Shown piece by piece: positions 44,288 to 54,390 of a stretch of 64,000 bases of DNA. The stretch comes from Microbacteriaceae bacterium (GTDB lineage Bacteria > Actinomycetota > Actinomycetes > Actinomycetales > Microbacteriaceae): NCBI GenBank assembly GCA_025464995.1, contig JAODMO010000021.1:1-64000 (forward strand), read 5' to 3'. Positions within the stretch are counted from its first letter, which is position 1. Each line of letters begins with the position of its first letter. A program made the position numbers and the translations under genes. The notes beneath the pieces were generated by a model. The model made no database searches, was not told where the DNA came from, and saw only the letters and a list, made by a program, of their open reading frames with translations.

Positions 44288-46194
44288 TCGAAGCGGCTCT
44301 CGAAGCCCGCGCCACCCATCGACACGAGGCCGATGCGCGGTGAGGCGAGGTCGTGGCTCCACGTGCCGCCGCGCACCCAGTTGCGCCCGTTGATGCTCGT
44401 GTACGCGGTGTACAGCCCGTCGTGGTGCACGATGCGCAGGTATGTCGACTCTCCGACCGGCCCGACGACGGTGTTGCCGTAGTTGGGGTAGCCCGTGGGC
44501 ACCGGCGACTCCTGCTTCATGAACTCGGTCTGCCTCGTCTCCCAGATGGAGCTCGAGGCGAGCTTGACGTAGTTGCCGTCGTCGCCGTAGATCAAGAGTC
44601 CGCCCTGCACGTAGTTGTAGCAGCATCCCTCGGCGGGAACCGTGACGGTGACCTTCGTCTCGACGACGTAGTCGCCCTCGGGGGCAGGCTCGGTGAGCAC
44701 CGAAGCGAGCGGCTCTGCCGGCGGGTGTAGGTCGGCTGCCTGCGTCTGCCAGCGCAACTGGCCGTTGCGCAGCTGGAAGGATGCCGATTCGGGCCGGATC
44801 CAAGTCCAGCCGGTCAGTATCGAGTCGTTGAAGCTGTCGCTGAGGCGCGCGTAGGTCTTGCCGACCCGCACGTCGCGCACGAATCGCGGACGGTAGGCCG
44901 TCGTGTCGCCGGGTTGCGCCGCGGGGGCGGGCATCGTCTCGTCGGAGGGACCAGCGCCCCCGCGCACGACCGGCCAACCCTGGCGCCAGTCGAGCGGGTC
45001 GAGGAGCGCGGGCCGCTTCGTGTAGCCGACATCGTTCACGTAGTACGGGTCGCCCTGGTCGACGGCGTGGTAGATCGTCCAGTCCTGGCCGGCGAAGTCG
45101 GTGAAGACGGTGTTGTGGCCCGCGCCGATCCACCGGTTTCCGTTCTGGGTGAGCACGGGGGTGCCTCCGACGCGTCCGGCGAGCACGGAGACACCGTCAC
45201 GGTCGACGAACGGCCCCAGCGGGCTCTTCGAGCGGGCGGCGAAGACGGAGTACCCCGTGAGCGGACCGCGGCAGCAGTCCGTGGCCGACGCGAGCAGGTA
45301 GTACCACCCGCCATGGCGCAGCACGACCGCTCCCTCGTAGCGGTTGGCGATGGTGATGCGGGTCTCGGATGCCGCGATGGACGTGAGCCCGTCGGAGGCG
45401 AGCTCGCGCACGAAGATGCCGCCGAAGTAGCTGCCGAAGTACAGGTAGGTCGCGCTCCCGGTCGTCAGCACCTCGGGGTCGAACTGCCAACGACCACCGG
45501 CGTCGGGGGTCACGACCGGCACGCCCGTGTCGGTCCACGGGCCTGTGGGGCTGTCGCTCGTCGCGACGCCGATGGCGGACGGCCCTGGCTCGCTGGATCC
45601 GGCGGGCGGTGTCGTCTGGGAGGCGCCGAAGTAGAGGAGGTAGCGGCCGTCGCGGTAGGCGATCTCGGGCGCCCAGATGCCTCCGGTCGCTGCCACCCAC
45701 GACGGCTTGGTCGGGAAGGCGTCGCCGACGTAGGTCCAGGTCACGAGGTCGGTCGAGCGGAACATCGGCATGTTGTGGATGACGAGGCCGCCGGCGGCGT
45801 CGCGCTCGTCTTCGTACAGCGCGTCGGAGGTGCAGTAGAGATACCAGTTGGTGTCGCCGGCCTGCTGGCCGCGGATGATGTCGGGGTCGGCGCAACTCTC
45901 GGCCTCACCGCCGGGGATCGAGAGGTGGAGCGGGTTGCTGTACTCCGTCGCGGGCTCGCCGGGAGGTGTGGGCGTCGGGGTCGGTGTGGCCGTCGGGGTC
46001 GGTGAGGCGGTGGGCGTGGGCGTGGGCGTCGGCGTCGGCGTCGGCGTGGCCGTCGCTGTCGGCGTGGGGCTCGGCGACGCGGTCGCACTCGGAGTCGGGG
46101 TCGGCCCTGGGGTCGGATCCGCGGTGGCCGCGGCCACCGGGGCGGAGAGCAGGGCGGCCATCACAAGGGCGATGCCGGCACGTCGAAACACCAT
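44257..46194 (-). CDS. Secreted GH43 family glycoside hydrolase with (PT)n linker and C-terminal beta-sandwich domain
   Basis: Signal peptide; PTPTPTPTATPTP linker; ADPDIIRGQQAGDTNWYLYCTSD...GGIWAPEIAYRDGRYLLYFGAS; 31-bp convergent overlap with the DUF3054 gene. Confidence 0.88.
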   Translation of the reverse strand: MVFRRAGIALVMAALLSAPVAAATADPTPGPTPTPSATASPSPTPTATATPTPTPTPTPTPTASPTPTATPTPTPTPPGEPATEYSNPLHLSIPGGEAESCADPDIIRGQQAGDTNWYLYCTSDALYEDERDAAGGLVIHNMPMFRSTDLVTWTYVGDAFPTKPSWVAATGGIWAPEIAYRDGRYLLYFGASQTTPPAGSSEPGPSAIGVATSDSPTGPWTDTGVPVVTPDAGGRWQFDPEVLTTGSATYLYFGSYFGGIFVRELASDGLTSIAASETRITIANRYEGAVVLRHGGWYYLLASATDCCRGPLTGYSVFAARSKSPLGPFVDRDGVSVLAGRVGGTPVLTQNGNRWIGAGHNTVFTDFAGQDWTIYHAVDQGDPYYVNDVGYTKRPALLDPLDWRQGWPVVRGGAGPSDETMPAPAAQPGDTTAYRPRFVRDVRVGKTYARLSDSFNDSILTGWTWIRPESASFQLRNGQLRWQTQAADLHPPAEPLASVLTEPAPEGDYVVETKVTVTVPAEGCCYNYVQGGLLIYGDDGNYVKLASSSIWETRQTEFMKQESPVPTGYPNYGNTVVGPVGESTYLRIVHHDGLYTAYTSINGRNWVRGGTWSHDLASPRIGLVSMGGAGFESRFDYVRVSALRD

Positions 46195-46276
46195 GGGAGA
46201 CCTCCACTACGTCGGGGAATGCGTCCGAGGCTACCCCCCGGGTCGACCCATTCCTAGGGGTTGCGGTCATCCGTGC

Positions 46277-47362
46277 TCACGCGGATCGTTCCTCTGCCGA
46301 GGCCGCGTCGCGCGCCAGCTCCTCGATCATCGCCTCGTAGCGGTCGATCATTCCATCGAAGGCGAAGGGGAGGGACGCCTCTCGAGCGTGTGAACGGCGG
46401 ATGCGGCGTGCCGCCAGCATCGCGTCGGCGAGAGCCGTCGCATCCGTCGACGCCGCGACCGCACCGGCGGTCTCGCCGATGATCTCGCGCATCGCGCCGT
46501 TGGGGAGTGCCGCGACCGGTGTGCCGCACGCGAGCGCCTCCACCACGGTGAGGCCGAACGGCTCGTCCCACAGGGGGGAGGCGACGAACACCTCACCCGA
46601 TGCGAGGAAGCGGGCGAGTTCGGCGTGAGTGAGGTGCCCGCGATAGCGAGCGTCGCGGCCGAGTCGAGGGGCGATCTCGGCGTCGAAGTAGTCGCGCCGC
46701 GAGATCGGGCCGGCGAACTCGATCTCCATGCCCGCGAGGCGTGCGGCGTCGATGGCGAGGTGCAGGCCCTTCTCCTTCGTGATGCGGGCGGCCCAGATGG
46801 CGAGGCGCGGCGTGTGCCGTCGGGCGGTCGGCGCCCACCCGTCGAGCTTGATCCCGTTGTGCACCACGCTCACGTCGGGCAGCAGCGAGCGCCATCCACG
46901 GGCGTTGCTCTCCGACACCGTGGCGTACGAGTGGAGCGGGCTCGGAGCCCATCCCGGCTTCGACACGATGGCCGTGACGTCGTCGAGATTGGCCGGCGTG
47001 TGCAGGATCGTCAGCATCGGGATGTCGCGCATCGAGCTGTAGGGCAGCGAGCTCAGCGAGTTGTTGATCACCACGTCGAAGTCTCGGCGGCGGATCTCTT
47101 CGATGCTGTGGTGCACCGCCTCCGCGAGGAACCCCTGCTGCTGCTTCCGCACGAGGGCGCTCGCGAGATTGACGAACTCGAAGTCGTGCGGCACGAGCGG
47201 GAAGACCGTGGCGGAGCTGACCGATCCCTCCTTTGCGAACAGCGTCACGTCGTGGCCGCGGTCGACGAGGGCGTCGGCGAGCATCGCGGTGTGCGCCTCG
47301 GTTCCGCCCTGGTACGGCTCCGCGATCGGGTGGTGCATGTGGCTCAAAATCGCGATCTTCAC
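46277..47362 (-). CDS. Glycosyltransferase family 4
   Basis: PYQGGTEAHTAMLADALVDRGHDVTLFA...SPLWDEPFGLTVVEALACGTPVAA; GTG start. Confidence 0.92.
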   Translation of the reverse strand: MKIAILSHMHHPIAEPYQGGTEAHTAMLADALVDRGHDVTLFAKEGSVSSATVFPLVPHDFEFVNLASALVRKQQQGFLAEAVHHSIEEIRRRDFDVVINNSLSSLPYSSMRDIPMLTILHTPANLDDVTAIVSKPGWAPSPLHSYATVSESNARGWRSLLPDVSVVHNGIKLDGWAPTARRHTPRLAIWAARITKEKGLHLAIDAARLAGMEIEFAGPISRRDYFDAEIAPRLGRDARYRGHLTHAELARFLASGEVFVASPLWDEPFGLTVVEALACGTPVAALPNGAMREIIGETAGAVAASTDATALADAMLAARRIRRSHAREASLPFAFDGMIDRYEAMIEELARDAASAEERSA

Positions 47363-48186
47363 GCGGGGGCTCCTGTCGGTTCGGCGGGCGAGTAGTCGCC
47401 GGTGGTCGGATCGCGACGCACGATGCCGAGCGACTCGAAGGCGTCGAGCCAGCCGCGCATGGGCCAGAATCCCCAGCGGGCGGCGAAGATGCGGCCGTTC
47501 GCGAGGATGTCGTCGCGATGGTGCACGGGTGGGTCGTGCGTCTCGTGGTGCTGGTGGAAGGCCTCCGCGCCGCCGACCCACGCGAGCGGAACGTCGCAGT
47601 CACGCGCGACGAGGCCGAAGTCGGTGTCTTCGGCGCCGTAGCCGGCGTATCCCTCGTGGAACCCGCCGAGCCGGGCCCAGGTGTCGGATGTCACGGCGAA
47701 CGACAACGACCAGAACAGCTCGTGGTTGCCGAACGCCACTTCGCCGTCGGGAGGTCGCGGTCGGAAGTCGTGCACGTGGGCCAGCTCGCCGAACCGCTCC
47801 GGGGCGTCGTAGTCGGTCGCTGCGGGGAGGTAGCCCACGGCACCCGTGAGCAGCGCCCGCGGGTGCTGCCGCGCGGCATCCGCGTACCGCTCGAGCAGGC
47901 GCGGCGAGGGGATGCAGTCCACGTCGAGGAACACCACGAGATCGGCGCCGCCGTCGAGGGCTCGGCGCGCTCCGAGGTTGCGCGCGGCCGCGAGCGGCAG
48001 TCGGCCCGGTGCGTCCATCCGCAGGATACTCGCGGTCGGGGAGGTCGGTCGCCAATCGCGCAGCGGATCGTTCATGCCGACGACGATGTAGTCGTCGGCG
48101 GAGAGGGTGGATGCCGCGAGCCCGGCGTGCTGGCGCCGGAGGTGGTCGTGGCGTCCCGACACGATCGTCACCACGGCGACCCTCAC
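47359..48186 (-). CDS. Glycosyltransferase family 2
   Basis: AAARNLGARRALDGGADLVVFLDVDCIPSPRLLERY...GYGAEDTDFGLVARD; GTG start overlapping the upstream gene by 4 bp. Confidence 0.9.
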   Translation of the reverse strand: MRVAVVTIVSGRHDHLRRQHAGLAASTLSADDYIVVGMNDPLRDWRPTSPTASILRMDAPGRLPLAAARNLGARRALDGGADLVVFLDVDCIPSPRLLERYADAARQHPRALLTGAVGYLPAATDYDAPERFGELAHVHDFRPRPPDGEVAFGNHELFWSLSFAVTSDTWARLGGFHEGYAGYGAEDTDFGLVARDCDVPLAWVGGAEAFHQHHETHDPPVHHRDDILANGRIFAARWGFWPMRGWLDAFESLGIVRRDPTTGDYSPAEPTGAPA

Positions 48187-49181
48187 GCGCCGAGCCGTCC
48201 GGTCGCGGCGACGCGGTCGATGATGGAGGCGGCGCGTGCGGTCGCACCGCCGTCGCACCACCGGGCCCACCGCCCGCCGTCGAGCGCGGCGGTGTCGCGA
48301 AGCAGTGCGGCCCAATCATCCGGCAGCTCGCCGTCGACGACGGTCGCGGGGTGGTCGCCGCGCGCGAACGCGGCCGCCTGCACGCGTTGTTCGTCGTGCG
48401 GCCGGTCTTCGGGCACGAACACCGCCGGAGCGCGAGACGCCGCGATCTCCGCGATCGCGTTCTGGCCGCAGTGCGCGAACACGACGGCCGACGTGCGCAG
48501 CGCGTGCGCGACGGTCGACGCGTCGGCGTTGTCGAGCACGACCCAGTCTTTGTCGGGCAGCGCCGCCCGCGCGTGGGAGATCACTCTCGCCAGGGCGCTC
48601 TCGCCGCGGGTGCCCCGGCCGCCGAGCACCGCGATGCGGTCGGGGTGGCGCAGCGTCGACTCGCCGGGGCGGGCGACGGGGATGCGGCTGATCGCGCCGA
48701 CCGTCTCGACGCGAGGCGCCACATCGGGCGCCACCTCGAGGGCGTCGTTGCCGCTCGGCCACATCGCGATGATCGCGTTCGCCGCCCGGAAGCCGAGGGT
48801 GTGGGCGTAGTCGGTGCGGTCGCCGGGTTGGGCGATCGTGACGACGGGCACGCCGTGCAGCCGCACGAGAAGCGCGACCTCGACGGAGACGTCGACGACG
48901 ACCGCGTCGGGCCGCGTCGCCGCGAGCCACTGCGAGATGAGCGCCATCCGGGCGGCGAGCCCCGGCGACCGCAGGGGCGCCCAGTGCAGCGCGCCGTTCG
49001 CCGTCGGCTCCGAGCCTTCGCGGTCGGCGTGGTCGAGAGGAAGGGCGACCCACGTGCCCGCGTAGCCGACGGGTCGCGGCGCCGAGCTGAGGATGGTGAC
49101 GGGGCCGTCGAGGTGGTCGATGACGGCGAGTGCGCGGTTGAGGTGACCGACGCCGCGATGGTGGACGTAGTAGCCGATCAC
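48183..49181 (-). CDS. MurG/UGT-like glycosyltransferase
   Basis: MIGYYVHHRGVGHLNRALAVIDHL...VFAHCGQNAIAEIAASRAPAVFVPEDRPHDEQ. Confidence 0.87.
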   Translation of the reverse strand: MIGYYVHHRGVGHLNRALAVIDHLDGPVTILSSAPRPVGYAGTWVALPLDHADREGSEPTANGALHWAPLRSPGLAARMALISQWLAATRPDAVVVDVSVEVALLVRLHGVPVVTIAQPGDRTDYAHTLGFRAANAIIAMWPSGNDALEVAPDVAPRVETVGAISRIPVARPGESTLRHPDRIAVLGGRGTRGESALARVISHARAALPDKDWVVLDNADASTVAHALRTSAVVFAHCGQNAIAEIAASRAPAVFVPEDRPHDEQRVQAAAFARGDHPATVVDGELPDDWAALLRDTAALDGGRWARWCDGGATARAASIIDRVAATGRLGA

Positions 49182-49283
49182 GGGGCAAATTCGGCTGTCG
49201 ACATGCCTTCACGCTACGCGCGAGCGCTTCTTGTCGTTTGGCCTTGCGTTGGCCCGAGAAGTGCCTTAGAGCGGGTAGGCAGA

Positions 49284-50330
49284 TCAGCCCTTGAGCCGCA
49301 CGAGCCGGATCTGGTTGGTCTCGTCGAGGTCGGCCACGGCGTCGCGAGACTTGATGAAGTCGGAGAACGAGCGATAGCCGAGTGCTTTCTCGCTGAACGA
49401 CGGATCCATGCGCTTCATCTGCTCCTTCACCGACGAGCTGTGCAGCCAGTCGGCGTCGTCCTTCTCGTGGCCGAGCCGCAGCGCCCGCTCGAGGAGCCCC
49501 GTAGCGACATCCTGCGGGTCTTCGGGCTCTGCCTCCCCGCGGGTCGTGATGGTCGCTGCCGCTTTGGCGCGCCTCGCCGTCTTCCGCGGCACGTCCGGGG
49601 AGGCCACGGGCTCCGACGTCGCGGCGACGGTGCCGTCAGGAGTGCGGTCGGTCGACGCGTCGCCCTCGCTCGACCCGGCGTCGACCGCGGCGGCGGCCGA
49701 CTTGCGCGTCGACGTGCGGGACGTCGCGCGGGCACCCGGCGCGCGGGCGGCGACGGGCGTGATGCCGGGCAGGGCGTCGTAGGTTGCGAACTCGTCGCAC
49801 GCTGCGGCAAGCGACTTGCTCGTCGAGCCGGCCACGCCGATGCCGACGACATACCGGCCGAGGCGCTTGCAGCGCTGTGCGAGGGCGATGTAGTCGGAAT
49901 CGCCCGCGACGATCACGACGTGCGTGAGGTCGGGCAGGCGGAACATGTCCTCCACCGCATCGACGGCGAGGCGGATGTCGGCACCGTTCTTCGTGTAGGC
50001 GGCGGTCGGGAACAGCTGCACGAGATCGACGGCCCGGCTGACGAGTTGGCCGCGGTAGTCGGCGTTGACCGATGCCGACCAGTCGGCGTAGGCCCGCGTC
50101 AGCACGAGGGTGCCGAACGACGACGCGAAGTCGATGATGGCGCCGACATCCACCGTTGCACGGGCGAGCCGCTCCGTGATCTCGGGGTCGGCTGTCTTGT
50201 CGTCGGTGTCGAAGCCGCGTGCCCGGTCTTTCTGGAATTGTCCGCGCCCGTGCAGCTGGTCGTAGCGCGAGATGACGATGTTGTCGAAGTCGATGTAGAC
50301 GGCGACACGGGTGTCAGCGGGGTCGGTCAT
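49284..50330 (-). CDS. NYN (PIN-like) domain protein with OST-HTH/LOTUS-like C-terminus
   Basis: VAVYIDFDNIVISRYD...KNGADIRLAVDAVEDMF...VIVAGDSDYIALAQRCKRLGRYVVGIG; basic linker; SEKALGYRSFSDFIKS. Confidence 0.9.
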   Translation of the reverse strand: MTDPADTRVAVYIDFDNIVISRYDQLHGRGQFQKDRARGFDTDDKTADPEITERLARATVDVGAIIDFASSFGTLVLTRAYADWSASVNADYRGQLVSRAVDLVQLFPTAAYTKNGADIRLAVDAVEDMFRLPDLTHVVIVAGDSDYIALAQRCKRLGRYVVGIGVAGSTSKSLAAACDEFATYDALPGITPVAARAPGARATSRTSTRKSAAAAVDAGSSEGDASTDRTPDGTVAATSEPVASPDVPRKTARRAKAAATITTRGEAEPEDPQDVATGLLERALRLGHEKDDADWLHSSSVKEQMKRMDPSFSEKALGYRSFSDFIKSRDAVADLDETNQIRLVRLKG

Positions 50331-50421
50331 GTGGTCTCTCTCCATTTCGACAAGGTCCCAGTATCGCTGGTTCTGGGCCGATAGCCTCTGATGGCAGCCT
50401 CACCTCCGACCGAAGAGTTCC

Positions 50422-51774
50422 ATGCCTCCCGCCAGCACCGCCCCCCGACTCATGTCGCCGCAGTACCTGTGGACGACGATCGGCTCGATCAGCCTCATCT
50501 TCCTCGCGGCATTCGAGTCACTCGCCGTGACGACCATCATGCCGACCATCAGCCGCGACCTCGACGGCGAGGCACTGTACTCGCTCGCCTTCTCGTCGAC
50601 CTTGGCCGCGGGAGTTATCGGCATGGTCGTCGCCGGCGGATGGGCAGACCGGTCGGGGCCGAACCGGCCCCTCATGGCAGCGATGGCCGTGTTCGTCGTG
50701 GGGCTCGCCCTGTCGGGCACGGCCACCGACATGAACGTGTTCGTGCTCGGTCGCTTCCTGCAGGGCCTCGGTTCGGGGGCGATCAACGTCGCGCTCTACG
50801 TGGTCGTCGCCCGCATCTACGCCCCGGCGCTGCATCCACGGATCTTCGGTGCGTTCGCCGCGGCCTGGGTGCTGCCGTCGCTCATCGGGCCGCCGCTCGC
50901 GGGAGTCGTCGCCGACACGGTCGGCTGGCACTGGGTCTTCCTCGGCGTCGGCCTGCTCATGGTCGTCGCTGCGGCGGCCATCGTGCCGTCGCTGCTCCAG
51001 TTGCGTGCCGTCTCCGGTTCGGCCGACCAGCGCACGGGCACCGGCCGGGGTGTGCTGTGGTCGATGGTCGTCGCGGCCGGCGTGCTCGGCATCAGCGTCG
51101 GGGGTGAAGGTGGGGGAGCGTTCGCGTGGCCGACCGCGGCAGTGGCTCTCGTCGTCGTCATCGTCGCGCTGCGTCCGCTGCTGCCGCGACGCACGCTGCT
51201 CGCGGCCGTCGGGCTGCCCGCGACCGTGCTCCTGCGCGGCGCGGTGGCGGCGGCCTTCTTCGCGACCGAGGTGTACCTGCCCTACCTGCTCCACGACGTC
51301 TATGGGCTGTCGACCTCGCTCTCGGGCGTCATCCTCACCGTCGGGGCAGTGTCGTGGGCGGCGGGCTCGGCGGTGCAGGGCCGCCTAGGCGAGCGGATGT
51401 CGCACTCCACGACGGTGCGCATCGGCGCGAGCATCCTGTTCGTCGGCGTCGCGGTGCAGCTGCTCACGGCCGTGGCGGCGCTGTCACCCGTCGTCGCCGC
51501 GGCCGGCTGGCTGCTCGCGGGAGGCGGGATGGGCCTCGTCTTCCCGCGTATCTCCACCGTCGTGCTCTCCCGCTCGACCGAGCGCGACCAGGGCTTCACC
51601 AGCGCGGCGATGACGATCGCGGACTCCGCCGGGGGAGCCGTCGCGATCGCCTTCGCCGGGCTGCTGTTCACCGCCTTCGGCTCGGCGGCCGACGGCGGGT
51701 TCGTGGCGGCCCTCGCGCTCACCACGGTGCTCGCGCTGGCCGCCGTGCCGGTCGCCTTCCGCGTGCGCGACTGA
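50422..51774 (+). CDS. MFS transporter
   Basis: LAAFESLAVTTIMPTISRDLDGEALYSLAFSSTLAAGVIGMVVAGGWADRSGPNRPL; about 12-14 TM. Confidence 0.92.
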   Translation: MPPASTAPRLMSPQYLWTTIGSISLIFLAAFESLAVTTIMPTISRDLDGEALYSLAFSSTLAAGVIGMVVAGGWADRSGPNRPLMAAMAVFVVGLALSGTATDMNVFVLGRFLQGLGSGAINVALYVVVARIYAPALHPRIFGAFAAAWVLPSLIGPPLAGVVADTVGWHWVFLGVGLLMVVAAAAIVPSLLQLRAVSGSADQRTGTGRGVLWSMVVAAGVLGISVGGEGGGAFAWPTAAVALVVVIVALRPLLPRRTLLAAVGLPATVLLRGAVAAAFFATEVYLPYLLHDVYGLSTSLSGVILTVGAVSWAAGSAVQGRLGERMSHSTTVRIGASILFVGVAVQLLTAVAALSPVVAAAGWLLAGGGMGLVFPRISTVVLSRSTERDQGFTSAAMTIADSAGGAVAIAFAGLLFTAFGSAADGGFVAALALTTVLALAAVPVAFRVRD

Positions 51775-51925
51775 CCGGGCGGAAACTGGCGGCCGGGATG
51801 TCGGTGCCGATCGTCTCGCCCGTGGCGGTCTCGAGCGATGCGGTGCGGGCGTCGCGCATCGAGGCCGCCGTTCCGCCTTTGCTCGCGTAGTCATCGAGGA
51901 CGCTGACGGTAAAGCTGTGGGGATG

Positions 51926-52417
51926 TCAGGTCTGGTCTGCGACCACGAGTGACTCGAGGGCCGCTAGGGCGGGCACCTGCCCGCGAACGAGGCGTGTGCG
52001 TGCCGCCTCGATGCCACACCATTCGACCGTGTCGAGCTCGGGGAACGTCATCATCCTGCTTGATCCTCGCGGCCATTCGACCGTCACGGTGGCCCCCTGG
52101 AGGTCGAGCAGCTCAATGTCTGACTCCCCGGCGAACACGGTGACGACCTTGCCCGAGGTGTAGCGGAATTCGCCGAGCGACACGTACTCCACGTCGGGTG
52201 CCGCCCGCCCGATCTCCTCTTCGAACTCGCGAAGCGCTGCGGCGTACGGATCCTCCCCGGGCTCGATGAGCCCCTTCGGTATCGACCAGGCGGCCGACAT
52301 CTTGTGCGCCCAGAACGGGCCGCCCATGTGCCCGAGCAGCACGGACAGTCCGCCGTCGTCCTGCCGCCGGTACAGCAGGATGCCCGCGCTGTGTTCTCCG
52401 GAGACCGGCACGCTCAC
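51926..52417 (-). CDS. NUDIX domain protein
   Basis: WSIPKGLIEPGEDPYAAALREFEEEIG Nudix box; GTG start overlapping the upstream TPP-enzyme stop. Confidence 0.92.
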   Translation of the reverse strand: MSVPVSGEHSAGILLYRRQDDGGLSVLLGHMGGPFWAHKMSAAWSIPKGLIEPGEDPYAAALREFEEEIGRAAPDVEYVSLGEFRYTSGKVVTVFAGESDIELLDLQGATVTVEWPRGSSRMMTFPELDTVEWCGIEAARTRLVRGQVPALAALESLVVADQT

Positions 52418-54222
52418 GCTCGATCCGTCGGGTCCTGCTCGTGGGACGCGTACTCGTCGAGCAACCGGCCGGCTCGCTCTGCGTCGCCGCCCTCCGCGTC
52501 GATCGCCGATCGCATCTGCTCGAGCTTGTTCGCCCCCGCGGGGAACGGGGGCAGCAGGGGCACCGCCGCGTCTGTGACGATCTCCAAGAGGAACGGACGG
52601 TCGGCGGCGAGGGCCCGCCGCCAGGCGTCGGCGAGATCCTCCGGGGCGTCGACGCGTTCGCCTGCCAGCCCCAGCAGCGTGGCGTAGTCGGCGTACGGGA
52701 ACTGCGGCAGGTCTTGGCTGGCGCCGAAGCGCGGGCCACCCTCCATCTCCCGCTGCTCCCAGCTCACCTCGGCCAGGTCGCCGTTGTTGAGCACGCAGAT
52801 CACGAACCGCGGGTCGCTCCACTCCCTCCACATGCGGCTCACAGTCACGAGTTCGGCAATGCCCGTCATCTGGAACCCGCCGTCTCCCGACAGCACGACC
52901 ATCGGGCGGTCTGGCGCGTCGAGCTTTCCCGCGATCGCGTAGGGAACGGAGCATCCCATCGACGCCAGCGTGCCGGAGACGTGCGCCACCACGCCGCGCG
53001 GCAGCACAAGTTGGCGCGCGTACCAGTAGACGACGCTGCCGACATCGAGCGCGATGCGAGCATCCGCGGGCAGTTGCGAGCTCAGCTCGGCGAGCGCGCG
53101 CTCCGGGTTGATCGGCTGCGCCGGTACCGCCGCGCGTCGAGCCGCGATGTCCTTCCACTCGGTCACAGAGCGCTCCACGTCCGCTCGCCAGCCGGAGTGA
53201 TCGGGGTCCGGCCGCGAGTCTGCGATGAGCGGCAGGAGCGCCCCGAGCGTCATCGCCGCATCCCCGACGAGGCCGAGCTCGATCGGGTAGCGGTTTCCGA
53301 TGACCTGACCGTCGATATCGATCTGCACGGCTCGCGCCTGCCCGGGCGCCGGGTAGAACTCCGTCCACGGGTCGTTCGAGCCGACGATGAGCAGGGTGTC
53401 GCAGTTGTCGAGCAGGAAGGCGCTCGCGGTCGTGCCGAGGTGGCCCATCGTGCCGGTTGCGTTCGGCAACGACTCGTCGACGACGGGCTTGCCCAGCAGG
53501 CTCGTGGTGATGCCCGCGCCGAGCGCATCCGCGATCGCCACGACCTCCTCTTCGGCCGCCCTGGCACCCTGCCCGACGAGAACGGCCACGCGCTCCCCGG
53601 CCGAGAGGATCGCGGCCGCTTTCTGGAGATCTTCGATCAGGGGGAGCACCCTCGGTGCCCGGTATTCCGCCGCGGTCTGCACGATGCCGTGTTCCTGCTG
53701 CAGTTGCGGCGCCGCCTCGTCCTGGATGTCGTGGGGGAGGATCACAACGGTCGGCGACCGGGTCGCGAGCGCCGTGCGAAACGCCCGGTCGAGCACGAGG
53801 GGGAGCTGCTCGGCCGTGGAGACAAGTTGGCAGAACTGGCTCGCGACGTCGGCGAAGAGCGTGGAGAGGTTGATCTCCTGCATGTATCCCGAACCGAGAA
53901 CGCTCGTCGCCTGCTGGCCGACGACGGCCACTACCGGCACCCCGTCGAGCTTGGCGTCGTAGAGCCCGTTGAGCAGGTGGATGGCGCCCGGACCCTGGGT
54001 CGACGTGACGACGCCGACGTGCCCGGAGAACTTGGCATGCCCCACCGCCATGAACGCGGCGTTCTCCTCGTGACGCGCCTGGATGAAGCGTGGGCCGTCC
54101 TCCGCCCGGTTGAGAGCCTCCATCAGCCCGTTGATGCCGTCGCCGCTGTACCCGAACAGGCGGTCGACCCCCCATTCCCCCAGTCTCTGCACGATGAGAT
54201 CGGCCACGTTGCCTTCGGCCAT
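52414..54222 (-). CDS. Thiamine pyrophosphate-dependent enzyme (pyruvate oxidase/acetolactate synthase-like)
   Basis: VADLIVQRLGEWGVDRLFGYSGDGINGLMEAL...RHEENAAFMAVGHAKFSG...GDGGFQMTGIAELVTV. Confidence 0.92.
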   Translation of the reverse strand: MAEGNVADLIVQRLGEWGVDRLFGYSGDGINGLMEALNRAEDGPRFIQARHEENAAFMAVGHAKFSGHVGVVTSTQGPGAIHLLNGLYDAKLDGVPVVAVVGQQATSVLGSGYMQEINLSTLFADVASQFCQLVSTAEQLPLVLDRAFRTALATRSPTVVILPHDIQDEAAPQLQQEHGIVQTAAEYRAPRVLPLIEDLQKAAAILSAGERVAVLVGQGARAAEEEVVAIADALGAGITTSLLGKPVVDESLPNATGTMGHLGTTASAFLLDNCDTLLIVGSNDPWTEFYPAPGQARAVQIDIDGQVIGNRYPIELGLVGDAAMTLGALLPLIADSRPDPDHSGWRADVERSVTEWKDIAARRAAVPAQPINPERALAELSSQLPADARIALDVGSVVYWYARQLVLPRGVVAHVSGTLASMGCSVPYAIAGKLDAPDRPMVVLSGDGGFQMTGIAELVTVSRMWREWSDPRFVICVLNNGDLAEVSWEQREMEGGPRFGASQDLPQFPYADYATLLGLAGERVDAPEDLADAWRRALAADRPFLLEIVTDAAVPLLPPFPAGANKLEQMRSAIDAEGGDAERAGRLLDEYASHEQDPTDRA

Positions 54223-54341
54223 CACGTTCTCCTCCTCGATAGTCGTCCACATCAGGATCGATCACTCGCCGTCTCGGCACCACCGATTGTGTCGCGGCCG
54301 GGAGACTGCGATCATTCGTCGAACGCCGTCCGCCCCAACGC

Positions 54342-54375
54342 GAGGGGCCCCGGCAGCGTGCTGTCGGGGCCCCTC
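54342..54375. terminator. Intrinsic-type terminator hairpin
   Basis: GAGGGGCCCCGGCAGC-GT-GCTGTCGGGGCCCCTC, near-perfect 16-bp stem with one G-T pair. Confidence 0.8.
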
Positions 54376-54390
54376 ATCTGGTCTCGCCTG

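Noticed and set aside
45950-46115. GTCGGCGTC-type repeats that could suggest a satellite
   Set aside because: Explained as the PT-rich linker of the secreted GH43 enzyme
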